Positions 49,824 to 61,074 of a stretch of 64,000 nt of DNA are shown here, piece by piece. The stretch comes from Nocardia niwae NBRC 108934 = DSM 45340 (GTDB taxonomy: Bacteria; Actinomycetota; Actinomycetes; Mycobacteriales; Mycobacteriaceae). The DNA lies in assembly GCF_001613465.1 (NCBI RefSeq), contig NZ_BDCK01000035.1:1-64000 (forward strand), given 5' to 3'. The stretch's first letter is position 1; every line of letters starts with the position of its first letter. The notes under the pieces were generated by a model. That model was not told the DNA's origin. It saw only the letters and a program-made list of their open reading frames with translations, and did not search any database. Both the position numbers and the translations under genes were made by a program.

Positions 49824-49925
49824 GACCCCAGCCTAGTCGGTTCGCCGGCCGGTTCCACGAGGCCGTCGGCCGGGGCGGCGGGCCGAGCGGTGGACGCCGG
49901 GCGCGCCTCGGCCCGAAGATGGGGT

Positions 49926-51926
49926 ATGGCGTCCTCCGATGACCTCACCCTCAACGACTCCGACGGCCTGCCGACCAGCCTGACCGAAGCGACGGGCTCG
50001 ACCGAGCCGCACCGCCACGGCGCCTACCCGCCGATCGATGACTACGCCTTCCTGTCCGACTGCGAGACCAGCTGCCTGATCGCCAGCAACGGCTCGGTGG
50101 AATGGATGTGCGTGCCGCGGCCGGATTCGCCGAGCATCTTCGGGGCGCTGCTGGACCGCAGCGCGGGCCACTTCCGGGTCGGGCCGTACGGCGTGAACGT
50201 GCCCGCCGCCCGCCGCTACCTGCCGGGCGGGATGATCCTGGAGACCACCTGGCAGACCGGCACCGGCTGGCTGATCGTGCGCGACGCGCTGGTGCTCGGG
50301 CGCTGGCACAACAACGATCAGCGCAGCAAGACCCACCGGCGCACCCCGATGGACTGGGATGCAGAGCACCTGCTGCTGCGCACGGTGAAATGCGTGAACG
50401 GCACCGTGGAGCTCGAGATGAGTTGCGAGCCCGCGTTCGACTACCACCGGGCCACCGCCCGCTGGGAGTACACCGGCAAGGTGTACGAAGAGGCGACCGC
50501 GGTGCGCAGCGACGACGCGAGCGCCGGGCCGACGCTGGTGCTCACCACCGATCTGCGCCTCGGGCTGGAGGGCCGCGAGGCGCGCGCCCGCACCCGGATG
50601 AAGGAGGGCGACGAGGTCTTCGTCGCGCTCACCTGGTCGGAACTGCCCGCGCCGCGCACCTTCGACGAGGCCGCGAACAAGATGTGGCAGACCACCGAGT
50701 GCTGGCGCCAGTGGATCACGCTCGGCAAGTTCCCCGATCACCCGTGGCGCAACTACTTGCAGCGCAGCGCGCTCACCCTCAAGGGCCTCACCTACGCGCC
50801 GACCGGCGCCCTGATGGCCGCCGCCACCACGTCCCTGCCGGAAACCCCTGGTGGGGAACGCAATTGGGATTACCGCTACAGCTGGGTGCGGGACGCAAGC
50901 TTCGCACTGTGGGGCCTGTACACGCTCGGCCTGGACCGGGAGGCCGACGATTTCTTCGCGTTCCTCAACGACGCGACGACCGGCGAGGAGGGCGAGCCCG
51001 TTCCGCTGCAGGTGCTCTACGGCATCGGGGGCGAACGCCAGCTCGACGAGATCATCCTCGACCATTTCGGCGGCTACGACCAATCCCGTCCGGTGCGCAT
51101 CGGCAACAACGCCTACAACCAGGACCAGCACGACATCTGGGGCACCATGCTCGACGCGGTGTACCTGCATGTGAAGTCGCGCCAGCAGGTGCCGGAGACC
51201 TTGTGGCCACTGCTGGTCCGCCAGGTGTGCGCCGCCATCGAGCACTGGAAGGAGCCGGACCGGGGCATCTGGGAGGTGCGCGGCGAGCCGCAGCATTTCA
51301 CGTCGTCCAAGGTGATGTGCTGGGTGGCGCTGGATCGCGGTGCGAAACTGGCCGAGCTGCACGGCCAGTACGAGCACGCCGAGGAGTGGTACGCGATCGC
51401 GGAGGAGATCAAGGCCGACGTCCTGGCCAACGGCGTCAACTCCGAAGGCGTGTTCACCCAGGTCTACGGTGGCGACACCCTGGACGCCTCGCTGCTGCTG
51501 GTGGTGCTCACCCGTTTCCTGCCGCCCGAGGACGACCGCGTGCGCGCCACCGTGCTGGCCATCGCCGACCGGCTCACCGAGAACGGCCTGGTACTGCGGT
51601 ACCGGACCGAGACCACCGACGACGGCTTGAGCGGCGCGGAAGGCGCGTTCACCATCTGCTCGTTCTGGCTGGTCTCCGCGCTGGTCGAGATCGGGGAGAT
51701 CCAGCGGGCCCGGCACCTGTGCGAGCGACTGCTCGGCTTCGCCAGCCCGCTGCGGTTGTACGCCGAGGAGATCGATCCGCGCAGCGGCCGCCACCTCGGC
51801 AACTTCCCCCAGGCGTTCACCCACCTGGCGCTGATCAACGCCGTGACCCACGTCATCCGCGCCGAAAGTTCCCGGCACGCGGGCCGCTTCCAGCCCGCGA
51901 ACACACCACAGGGTCATCCAGTCTGA
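49926..51926 (+). CDS. Glycoside hydrolase family 15 (trehalase/glucoamylase-like)
   Basis: A 666-residue protein. It has the N-terminal beta-sandwich and the (alpha/alpha)6 catalytic domain of GH15. The likely general acid lies in WEVRGEPQHF (Glu450 or Glu454) and the base in the EGAFTICSFW motif (Glu572). It corresponds to Rv2402, a trehalase of mycobacteria, by position and sequence pattern. No signal peptide is present, so it acts in the cytoplasm, splitting trehalose to glucose. ATG 49926 begins the protein. Its last codons lie in a tandem repeat. Confidence 0.9.
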   Translation: MASSDDLTLNDSDGLPTSLTEATGSTEPHRHGAYPPIDDYAFLSDCETSCLIASNGSVEWMCVPRPDSPSIFGALLDRSAGHFRVGPYGVNVPAARRYLPGGMILETTWQTGTGWLIVRDALVLGRWHNNDQRSKTHRRTPMDWDAEHLLLRTVKCVNGTVELEMSCEPAFDYHRATARWEYTGKVYEEATAVRSDDASAGPTLVLTTDLRLGLEGREARARTRMKEGDEVFVALTWSELPAPRTFDEAANKMWQTTECWRQWITLGKFPDHPWRNYLQRSALTLKGLTYAPTGALMAAATTSLPETPGGERNWDYRYSWVRDASFALWGLYTLGLDREADDFFAFLNDATTGEEGEPVPLQVLYGIGGERQLDEIILDHFGGYDQSRPVRIGNNAYNQDQHDIWGTMLDAVYLHVKSRQQVPETLWPLLVRQVCAAIEHWKEPDRGIWEVRGEPQHFTSSKVMCWVALDRGAKLAELHGQYEHAEEWYAIAEEIKADVLANGVNSEGVFTQVYGGDTLDASLLLVVLTRFLPPEDDRVRATVLAIADRLTENGLVLRYRTETTDDGLSGAEGAFTICSFWLVSALVEIGEIQRARHLCERLLGFASPLRLYAEEIDPRSGRHLGNFPQAFTHLALINAVTHVIRAESSRHAGRFQPANTPQGHPV

Positions 51927-52010
51927 CCTTGCGGCGGCACCGATCCGCCACCACAGGGTCATCCGGTCCGACCTTGCGGCGGCACCGATCCGCCACCACA
52001 GGGTCATCCG
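51906..52010. repeat. 45-bp tandem repeat at the GH15 3' end
   Basis: Two full copies (51906-51950, 51951-51995) and a 15-bp partial third. Each full copy holds ggcgg-caccgat-ccgcc, a small hairpin. The GH15 stop codon falls in copy 1 and exists there because copy 1 has tctga where copy 2 has tccga. The repeated hairpins could act as a multiplied terminator between the convergent genes. Confidence 0.85.
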
Positions 52011-52025
52011 GCGCGCCGGAACGGC

Positions 52026-53831
52026 CTACGCGGGAACGAGCCCGTCGGCCTCCTCGCGCAGCGCGCGCACTCTGCCGAGCCGCGCGTCGAGGTCGGCGAT
52101 TCGCTCCGGCCTGCGGTCGCCGTACTTCCCGTAGTTCTCCTCGGCCAGCCGCAGCGCGTCGTCCGCGCCGCGGGCGACCTCGGTCGCGATGTCGGTGAAG
52201 TGGTCGCGCAGCACCCGCTGCATGGCGCGCAGGCGGTTTCGCGACTCCTTACCGACCTGGAAGATCACATCGTCCATCAGGCGGGCCACCGCGACCTTGG
52301 CCTCGGCGCGGCGGCGCAGCTTGCGGTTCTTGCGGTCGTCCCACAGCGCGTTGACGCCCAGCAACACGCCCGCACCCGCCGAGTACCAGTTCACCAGCGA
52401 CATGCCAAGCAGACTGGTGGCCAGACCGACCATCAGGATGCCACCGTAGGAGCCGCGCAGGCCGGTCAGGAACTGCTGCGTCACACCGGCCTTCGCGCTC
52501 TCCAGCGGCTCCAGGGGCTGCACCGCCTCGAGCACCTCTCCCGGGTTGGCCAAGCGCAGGTCCGGCAGCGGAGGGGTCCGGTTGTCGGCCGGGAACTTGG
52601 CGGCCACCTGCTCGCACAGCTCCATCGAGCGGTAGTGCGCCACGGCGAAGTTCTCCTCGACCGCCTCGCAGATGCGCGCGTCCAGATCGGCGCCGAACTC
52701 CTTCCACCGGCGCGCCGGATCGGTCTGGGCGATCTCGGTCTCGGCGTCGCGGATCAGGCTGCGCAGCCGATGACGCAGATCGTGCTCGATGTCGGCCATC
52801 AGCTCCGTCGCACCGTCGACCAGCGTGACCTGCCAGTTCGCGGTGCGCTGGCGCAGCTGGTCGGCTTCGTCGCGGGCGCGGGCGAGCTGGTCGGTGATCT
52901 CGGCCCGGCGCCGCGGATCGCGCAGCGCCTCGGCCTCGGTGCGCAGCGTCAGCGCGAGGTGGTCGCAGACCAGGCGGATGTCCTGGGCCGCGGCTTCCAG
53001 CGCCACCGCGTCCGCGCGGGCGACCACATAGTCGCGCAGGTGATCGATCAGCTGCGGCACACCGGATTCGATGTCGCGCTGGTAGTCACCGGTCAGCCCG
53101 GCCTGCCGGTGCAGTTCCGCGGAGACCGGCGCCACCGCGAAGCCGAGCCCCGCCGAATCCAGCAGTTCCCGGTTGCGCTGCTGGGTGCGCGACCAGTGCG
53201 GGAACACGTCGATCTTGTTCAGGACGCAGATCACGGTGGGGCAGATCTGCTGGATCCGCTGCAATTCGGCGATCTGCTCCACGGTCAGCTCGGTACCGGC
53301 CTCGCCGACGTAGAGCACGGCGTCGGCCGCGGCGATCATCGACCAGGTGGTGCGGTCGTCGCCCAGCGAACCCGGGGCGTCCATGACCACGACGCCGTCG
53401 GCCAGCAACGGGTTCGGCTGGGTGAACTCGGCGCGGACGACGCCCTGAGTGGCCAGCGCCGGACCGGGATCGAGCGGGTCGACCGACTGTCGTTCGGTGC
53501 GGCCGTATTCGGTCTGCCGCACCAGCGTGGCGGTCGGCTCGGACCCGTATTCGACGATCACCGGGACGCTCAGATCGCTGTTGGTCGCACTGACCGAGGC
53601 GCCGACCAGGCTGTTGACCAGCGTGCTCATGCCGTTCTTCGGCCGGCCGACGACCACGAGCCGCACCCGCGGATCACTCACCCTGGCACGGACCATGCCC
53701 AACCGGCTGCCCAGGTCGTCGCGTCCCGCGAATCGGGCCGTCTCCCGCAGCTCGTCGAGTATTCGGATGAGCGGGGCCATCGCGTCCGGATGTTTCACGG
53801 TCGCAGCCTTCACCCCGGCAGCGGCAGACAA
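52026..53831 (-). CDS. Dynamin-like GTPase with atypical P-loop
   Basis: A 601-residue protein. The GTPase domain has a G1-type loop VVGRPKNGMST, where Met68 stands at the position of the invariant lysine. G3 appears as VVVMDAPGS and G4 as VLNKID. A long helical stalk follows, with a hydrophobic hairpin at about residues 455-500 (LMVGLATSLLGMSLVNWYSA, then GAGVLLGV), typical of bacterial dynamin-like and IniA-type membrane-remodelling proteins. TTG 53831 is supported by aaggagg 7 bases upstream. It lies 82 bp downstream of the low-complexity gene. Confidence 0.85.
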   Translation of the reverse strand: MSAAAGVKAATVKHPDAMAPLIRILDELRETARFAGRDDLGSRLGMVRARVSDPRVRLVVVGRPKNGMSTLVNSLVGASVSATNSDLSVPVIVEYGSEPTATLVRQTEYGRTERQSVDPLDPGPALATQGVVRAEFTQPNPLLADGVVVMDAPGSLGDDRTTWSMIAAADAVLYVGEAGTELTVEQIAELQRIQQICPTVICVLNKIDVFPHWSRTQQRNRELLDSAGLGFAVAPVSAELHRQAGLTGDYQRDIESGVPQLIDHLRDYVVARADAVALEAAAQDIRLVCDHLALTLRTEAEALRDPRRRAEITDQLARARDEADQLRQRTANWQVTLVDGATELMADIEHDLRHRLRSLIRDAETEIAQTDPARRWKEFGADLDARICEAVEENFAVAHYRSMELCEQVAAKFPADNRTPPLPDLRLANPGEVLEAVQPLEPLESAKAGVTQQFLTGLRGSYGGILMVGLATSLLGMSLVNWYSAGAGVLLGVNALWDDRKNRKLRRRAEAKVAVARLMDDVIFQVGKESRNRLRAMQRVLRDHFTDIATEVARGADDALRLAEENYGKYGDRRPERIADLDARLGRVRALREEADGLVPA

Positions 53832-53913
53832 CCCTCCTCCTTACTTCTCGGTGACTTTCGTTCTGGTACCCCCTGCGGCGACTGCGCAGTCCTCGGAATC
53901 GCTCGCGGCGCCG

Positions 53914-56070
53914 CTACATCAGTGAGATGTCCGACACATCGGACGCGTAGTGATGCGTGTCCGCCATGGTCGAATCCGGCAGCAAGGCGCTGGAGAGCCC
54001 GCCCGAGGACAGCGCGGAGTGATCGTAGGTGTGCTCCGGCAATCCCGAGCCGGCGACGGGGTCGACCGTCAACGGCGCCGCGATTCCGTGCGGTTTCGGA
54101 TCGATCACCTGCGGCTTGATCGGCGCCTGGGTGGGCACGGGGGCGGTGTAGGTCGGCGCGTGCGGTTCGACGGTGGGCGCCTGCGCGGGAGCGCTGTAGG
54201 TCGGCTGGTCCGGCGCGGAGTACGTCGGCTGCGCGGGCCGGCTGACGGTCGGCACCTCGCCGGTCGGCAGCTCGTGGCTCGGCAGATCGTCGGTCGGATA
54301 GGTGCTGTGCGAGGTGCCGCCCGTGCTGGGGTGGCCGGTGCCGCCGCCCGGCGTGGTCACGTCGTCGTCCGGCGTGGTCGGAGTGCGCGTGGGCGCCGGG
54401 GGCTGGGTGACGGTCGCGCCTGGGGTCTTGGTGGTGGGCACGTCCGGCGCGGTGGTGATGCCGCCGTGCGGCGCGGTGGGAACGCCCGGGGTCTTCGTGA
54501 TGTCGAGATCCGGCGTCTTCGGCGCGGACGGGGCGGTCACGTCGCCCGGAACGCTGGGCGTCGGCGTGGTCTTGACGATCGTCGTCGGGGCGGGCACGGT
54601 CGCCGTCGGCGAGTGCGTCGGGTGCGCGGGCTGCGGGTCGGAGACCGGAGCGGGTTTCACCACGGGCGTGGGCCGCACCGCGTCGAACAGCGCGGGGACG
54701 ACCGCCGCCGGAGCGGTCAGCACCGACGGGCCCTCCGGGGCGGCGAGCACGTTCGCGATCGGGGTCGAGGCGACGTCGGGCTGAATGGTGGTCTGCAGCG
54801 GGGTGGCCGCGACGACCGGAGCGGCGGCGACCGCCGCGGGTGCGGGCGCGGGCGCCGGGGCGGCGGGCGCCACCGCGGCAACCGGTGCGACCGCGGGCGC
54901 GACCGGCGCCGAGGCGGACAGCGGCTGCGCGACGCCCGAGGCCGACGACTGCGCGGACCCGGCCGACGAGGACTGCGCCACGCCGGGCGCCGCCGACGAC
55001 TGCGTCGCGGACGAGCCCGGCGACGTGAGCGCGCCGAGCAGACCGGAATGGCCGTGGCCGGACGCGCCAGGCTCGGTGGTCGTGTGATCGGTGCCGTCCG
55101 GCACGCGGATGCCGTCGGCCAGCCAGTCGGTGTACTCGTCGAGCTGCTCGCCGACATGGCCGACTCCGGCGTCGACCTTCATCTCGGAGGTGAAGTAGAT
55201 CCCGTTCGGGCCGATCCCGAAGTCGACCTGCCACTGGGTGCCGACGAACGCCCCCAGATCACCGCCCTGACCGACGCCGTCGAACGGATCGCCCGCCGCG
55301 GGCACCGCGCCGGCGGCGTTACCGCCGGGCAGGTCGAAGACGGTGGAGCCGGGCGCGACGAAGCCGTTCGAACCGGGCAGGCCGAAGCCGTGCCCGGCTT
55401 GGCCGAGCCCGTGGCCGGGCAGGCCGAACCCGTGCCCGCCGGGTGCGTCGAGATCGTTCGCGGCCTCGGGCCGGGCGCCCGGCAGCGCGAAATCGTTGGA
55501 CACGTGCCCCTCGGTCCCCGGAATAGCCAGACCGGATCCGGAACCATCCGTGCCGGGAATACCACCCAGGCCGGGAACACCGCCGCCGGAGTGGCCGGGC
55601 AGCTGCATCCCGTGCCCGCCCGACTCGCCGCCGGGCAACGTCGGCAACGGCAATCCGGCATCGGTCCCGCTGTATTCGCCGCCGAGCGTGGGCAGCGATG
55701 GGGTGGCGCCGGGCAGGGTGAACGGGGGCGCGGGGATGGCCGGAGCCGGGTTGCCGTGCGCCACCGGGGTGTTCGGGCCATGCGAGGAGAACGGCGCGGG
55801 TTCGACGACCGGGTCCGGGAAGGTCACCACGGGGCTCGGCAGATCGGGGTCGGGATCGGTGGTGTGCGCCCACCCGGTGTGCCAGCTGTCGAGGCGGGAT
55901 TCACCGGGCTGCGCGGGGACGCCGCCACCGTTGGCGGCCACCAGGGCTCCACCGGTGACGTAGGCGCCCGCCCGCGCGACCCGCGCGACGCCGGTGGCCA
56001 CACGATAGGCGGTGTCGCCCGCGCGCTCGGCCCCTTCGTTGTCGTCGTCGAAGGGCAGATCCCGCGTCAT
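53914..56070 (-). CDS. Large Pro/Ala/Gly/His-rich low-complexity protein
   Basis: A 718-residue protein. It begins with an acidic head and a short alanine-rich helix (residues about 18-50). A Gly/Pro/His-rich region with GLPGHGLGQ-type repeats spans about 140-270. A short ordered part lies near residues 275-320 (QWQVDFGIGPNGIYFTSEMK), and a Pro/Ala/Thr-rich tail completes it. There is no clear signal peptide or membrane segment. It precedes the dynamin-like gene on the same strand, as iniB precedes iniA in mycobacteria, but I see no sequence similarity to IniB. Function unknown. Confidence 0.7.
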   Translation of the reverse strand: MTRDLPFDDDNEGAERAGDTAYRVATGVARVARAGAYVTGGALVAANGGGVPAQPGESRLDSWHTGWAHTTDPDPDLPSPVVTFPDPVVEPAPFSSHGPNTPVAHGNPAPAIPAPPFTLPGATPSLPTLGGEYSGTDAGLPLPTLPGGESGGHGMQLPGHSGGGVPGLGGIPGTDGSGSGLAIPGTEGHVSNDFALPGARPEAANDLDAPGGHGFGLPGHGLGQAGHGFGLPGSNGFVAPGSTVFDLPGGNAAGAVPAAGDPFDGVGQGGDLGAFVGTQWQVDFGIGPNGIYFTSEMKVDAGVGHVGEQLDEYTDWLADGIRVPDGTDHTTTEPGASGHGHSGLLGALTSPGSSATQSSAAPGVAQSSSAGSAQSSASGVAQPLSASAPVAPAVAPVAAVAPAAPAPAPAPAAVAAAPVVAATPLQTTIQPDVASTPIANVLAAPEGPSVLTAPAAVVPALFDAVRPTPVVKPAPVSDPQPAHPTHSPTATVPAPTTIVKTTPTPSVPGDVTAPSAPKTPDLDITKTPGVPTAPHGGITTAPDVPTTKTPGATVTQPPAPTRTPTTPDDDVTTPGGGTGHPSTGGTSHSTYPTDDLPSHELPTGEVPTVSRPAQPTYSAPDQPTYSAPAQAPTVEPHAPTYTAPVPTQAPIKPQVIDPKPHGIAAPLTVDPVAGSGLPEHTYDHSALSSGGLSSALLPDSTMADTHHYASDVSDISLM

Positions 56071-56534
56071 AGAAGCTCCACTCTCGGTTGTCCAGCATCC
56101 TCACCACGCCGGTCCGAGCAAGTGAAGATCACCCAACAGTATTTCGGGAATACTCCCCTGTCACATTCTCCAGGACTGTAGAGAATACGGCTGTGGTGAG
56201 CAACACAACCTTGCCATCCGAATTACCGGGCCGGAAGCCCCTTTTCCGATGGCGGCGCGGACCGCATGAAGCCTCGAATAGACGCCGCTACCAGGACAGA
56301 TCGATACGTCATCGGCGTCGTCGCGAACCCGCCGGGAAAAATTAATGGAACTCTAAGATTTGCCGGCAGAGTGCTGAGATCCATCTCGCGCGATCGAATT
56401 CGAGGAACCAGCAGTTCGGCGGCACGAAGGTGCGGGTGCACCCCGCCGCGGGCGTGTCGACCGGACGGCCGCCTGCCGATATCACGCTCGGCAGCCGACC
56501 CGTCACTCCCAGAGTGTGAGATTAGATTGACCCC
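56071..56534. other. Intergenic region between divergent operons
   Basis: About 460 bp, relatively AT-rich, between the low-complexity gene and the response regulator. It must hold both promoters. No gene, RNA or clear operator was recognised. Confidence 0.45.
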
Positions 56535-57227
56535 ATGGCCGGACAACGAATCCTGGTCGTGGACGACGAGGTTCGCGTCCTCGCATCGCTGCGGCGGGGA
56601 CTGGAGCTCTCCGATTTCGAGGTCGTCACCGCGGCCGACGGCGCCGAGGCGCTGAGCATGGTCCGCGCCACCACGCCCGACGCGATGGTGCTCGACGTCA
56701 ACATGCCCGAACTCGACGGCGTCGGCGTGGTCACCGCCCTGCGGGCGATGGGCAACGACATCCCCATCTGCGTGCTCAGCGCGCGCACCGCGGTCAGCGA
56801 CCGGATCGCCTGTCTGGAGCGCGGAGCCGACGACTACCTCACCAAGCCGTTCGATCTCGGCGAGCTGGTCGCCCGGTTACACGCACTGCTGCGGCGTAGC
56901 CGGAAACCGGTGCGGCGGCCGGAGGAGGTGCGCGCGGTGGGGCACGTCCGGATCGACCCGGCCGGGCGCCGGGTGCTGGCCAGGGGTAGACCGGTGGAAC
57001 TGACGAAGCGGGAATTCGACGTGCTCGCCCTGCTCGCCGAACACGCGGGCATCGTGCTCGGCCGCGAGCAGATCCTGTCCGCCGTCTGGGGATACGACTT
57101 CCCCACCGACACCAACGTCGTCGACGTGTTCGTCTCCTATCTGCGGCGCAAGCTGGAGGCGGACGACGTGCCCCGGGTGATCCACACCGTGCGCGGCGTC
57201 GGCTTCGTCCTCCGGGAGGAACCATGA
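56535..57227 (+). CDS. OmpR-family response regulator, PrrA-like
   Basis: A 230-residue protein. The receiver has Asp10/Asp11, phospho-acceptor Asp54 (MVLDVNMPELDG), and the TKPFD lysine. The winged-helix effector spans about 130-228 (LTKREFDVLALLAEH; WGYDFPTDTNVVDVFVSYLR, then RKLEA). It strongly resembles mycobacterial PrrA along its length, though a genome may hold several such pairs. Its stop overlaps the kinase start by 4 bp. Confidence 0.93.
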   Translation: MAGQRILVVDDEVRVLASLRRGLELSDFEVVTAADGAEALSMVRATTPDAMVLDVNMPELDGVGVVTALRAMGNDIPICVLSARTAVSDRIACLERGADDYLTKPFDLGELVARLHALLRRSRKPVRRPEEVRAVGHVRIDPAGRRVLARGRPVELTKREFDVLALLAEHAGIVLGREQILSAVWGYDFPTDTNVVDVFVSYLRRKLEADDVPRVIHTVRGVGFVLREEP

Positions 57228-58480
57228 GCGGATCACCGTCGCTGCGCACCCGGGTAGCCGTCGTCTCGGGGGTGGTCGCGGCGCTGGTCGCGCTCACCTT
57301 GACGATCACCTTCGCGGCCCTGCTCGGCGCCACCGGCGAACGCCAGCTGGACGAGACCGTGTCCTCGATGGCGGTGCGCGTCGCCGGGCCGTTGGAAGCT
57401 GTTCCCGCGCAGCCGGTCCCGGCGCCCGCCGCCCCGCTGTCACCCGAGCGTGCGCCCGCGGACGCACGTGGGCCGGGTGGGCCCGGCGACGCGGCGATCG
57501 CCCGGGTCGACGGGCTGCCCGGCGTGCTGGTCGCGCTCGATCCCGATCGTGACGTCGTCGCGTCGGCGATCCACCGCAGTCAGCGCATCGGGTTCGGCAT
57601 CGGCGTCGCGGGGGCACTGCTGGCCGCCCTGCTCGGCTGGTTCCTGGCCGGATTCGCCGCGCGCCCGCTGCGCCGCCTGGCCGACGCCACCCATCGCATC
57701 GACACCTTGGAAGAACTGCCGCCGCTGTCCGGCCGGGGAGCACGGGAAGCCGAGGAGCTCTCCGACGCGATCACCCGCATGCTCGCCCGGCTGGAAGCCG
57801 CGCACCACGCCACCCAGCGGGCGCTGACCGGCGCGCGCGACTTCGCCGCGGTCTGCGCGCACGAATTGCGTACGCCGCTCACGGCTTTGCGCACCGACCT
57901 GCAGGTGTTGGCCACCAAAGAGATACCGGAGGGGCAGCGCGGCGCGATCCTGTCCGAAGTGCTGCTGGCCGAGCGACAGATCGAGCAGACGCTGACCGAC
58001 CTGGAACGCCTCGCCGTCGGCGAACTCACCGAGCCGGACGTGTTCGAGCCGTTCGACCTCTGCGACACCCTGGACCGGGCGGTGCACGACGCGCGCCGCA
58101 GGCATCCCGGCGTCGACGTCCGACTCGCCGAATGCGTCCCGGTCACCGTCACGGGCCTGCCCGGCGGCGTTCTGCTCATCGTCACGAACGCCGTCGCCAA
58201 CGCCGTGCAACACGGTCGCGCCCGGACCGTCACCGTCAGCGCCCGATCCGGTCCGGAGGACACGGTGGAGATCCACGTCGACGACGACGGCGCCGGCCTC
58301 CCGGAGGCGCTGCGGGCCGACGCTTTCGACCGCTTCGTCAAGGGCCCGGGCTCCCCCGGCTCCGGCCTCGGCCTCGCCCTGGTCCGCCAGCAGGCCGATT
58401 TGCATTCCGGCACCGCCCAACTCGACGAGAGCCCGTTGGGCGGCGCCCGCCTGCGCGTACGGCTGCGCGGCGCGGGCTAG
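57224..58480 (+). CDS. Sensor histidine kinase, PrrB-like
   Basis: A 418-residue protein. Two transmembrane helices (about 11-35 and 122-146) enclose a short external domain rich in Pro and Ala. A HAMP domain follows, then the H-box with His213 (CAHELRTPLTAL), and an ATPase with N-box (VTNAVANAVQHG), DDDGAGLP and GSGLGLALV. It phosphorylates the adjacent PrrA-like regulator. The signal is unknown. Confidence 0.93.
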   Translation: MSGSPSLRTRVAVVSGVVAALVALTLTITFAALLGATGERQLDETVSSMAVRVAGPLEAVPAQPVPAPAAPLSPERAPADARGPGGPGDAAIARVDGLPGVLVALDPDRDVVASAIHRSQRIGFGIGVAGALLAALLGWFLAGFAARPLRRLADATHRIDTLEELPPLSGRGAREAEELSDAITRMLARLEAAHHATQRALTGARDFAAVCAHELRTPLTALRTDLQVLATKEIPEGQRGAILSEVLLAERQIEQTLTDLERLAVGELTEPDVFEPFDLCDTLDRAVHDARRRHPGVDVRLAECVPVTVTGLPGGVLLIVTNAVANAVQHGRARTVTVSARSGPEDTVEIHVDDDGAGLPEALRADAFDRFVKGPGSPGSGLGLALVRQQADLHSGTAQLDESPLGGARLRVRLRGAG

Positions 58481-58493
58481 CTCACGGCTAGCC
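58475..58493. terminator. Compact bidirectional hairpin between kinase and lepA
   Basis: ggctagc pairs with gctagcc around a 5-base loop. It overlaps the kinase stop codon and ends 3 bp before the lepA stop, so it serves both convergent transcripts. Confidence 0.6.
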
Positions 58494-58495
58494 GC

Positions 58496-60397
<1,902 letters not shown>

Positions 60398-61074
60398 CGT
60401 CCCATGATGCTGTGTTGGTTTTTGCAGCGCCTGCGCGCTGCGTGTTCGCGGCCCCGGGAAGTCTCGCGTTCAGGCGACCGAGACTCGGGCCCCGTCGCAT
60501 GCGCTTCGGTCGCTCGAACGCGAGACGGGCCGCGAACGGTGCTCGTAAGACTCGCACCCGAATGGGCCGGAAGTGTGCTCGGGCGGCGGACCCTCGGTTC
60601 GCCGGTCCGGGTGGCGCGCGTTTACTCGGGCGACGACGTCCGAAATGGCGGGGTGCACGCGTCTCTTGCATCGGCCTTCGGATTCGGCCACCGAGGCATG
60701 AGGCGGATCGGGAAGAGTCGTTGTGTGACGCCTGGCGCACCGGCCCGCTGCGAGTCGGCGCTTGCCGCCGCTGCGGATGATGCAGCCGCGGAATCGCCGC
60801 GGGCCACCCCTCCCGCGAAGCCGCCGCCGGCACTGCCGCCGAGCGCTCCGTGCTGTCCCGGCGGCGAGCAGCTGTCCCGGCGGCGAGCACGTTCTCCGCC
60901 TCTGTCGCCTTTGCGCACTGCTCATCGACCCCGTCGCCGGCAGCGGCCGGATGCTTCACTCCATCCCGGATCGGCGCGTGCGCCGGACTCCACGCGTGCT
61001 CGTGGGAATGACCCCGGCGACACAACGGATCCCACGCGGGTGAGAAGCGGCGGGTGCGCCGTTATTCTCCTGAG
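60398..61074. other. Long intergenic region upstream of lepA
   Basis: About 680 bp between the divergent lepA and PemK-like genes. It contains the large inverted repeat at 60444-60537. Several long frames run through it on both strands but have Arg/Pro-rich shadow composition. No gene is supported. Confidence 0.5.
60444..60537. repeat. Large imperfect inverted repeat upstream of lepA
   Basis: The left arm 60444-60480 (gttcgcggcccc...gtctcgcgttc...cgaccg) pairs with the right arm 60507-60537 (cggtcgc...gaacgcgagac...gggccgcgaac), with a 26-base loop and a few mismatches and bulges. On the lepA strand it lies ~47 bp before the start codon and would form a stable structure in a 5' leader or act as a cruciform. 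Confidence 0.7.

Noticed and set aside
53914..56070. Direct ortholog of mycobacterial IniB
   Set aside because: Only gene order and low-complexity composition agree; the N-terminus shows no IniB-like sequence.
60412..61040. Several overlapping frames in the lepA upstream region
   Set aside because: All are rich in Arg, Pro and Ala in the manner of GC-driven shadow frames and have no motif or supporting start.
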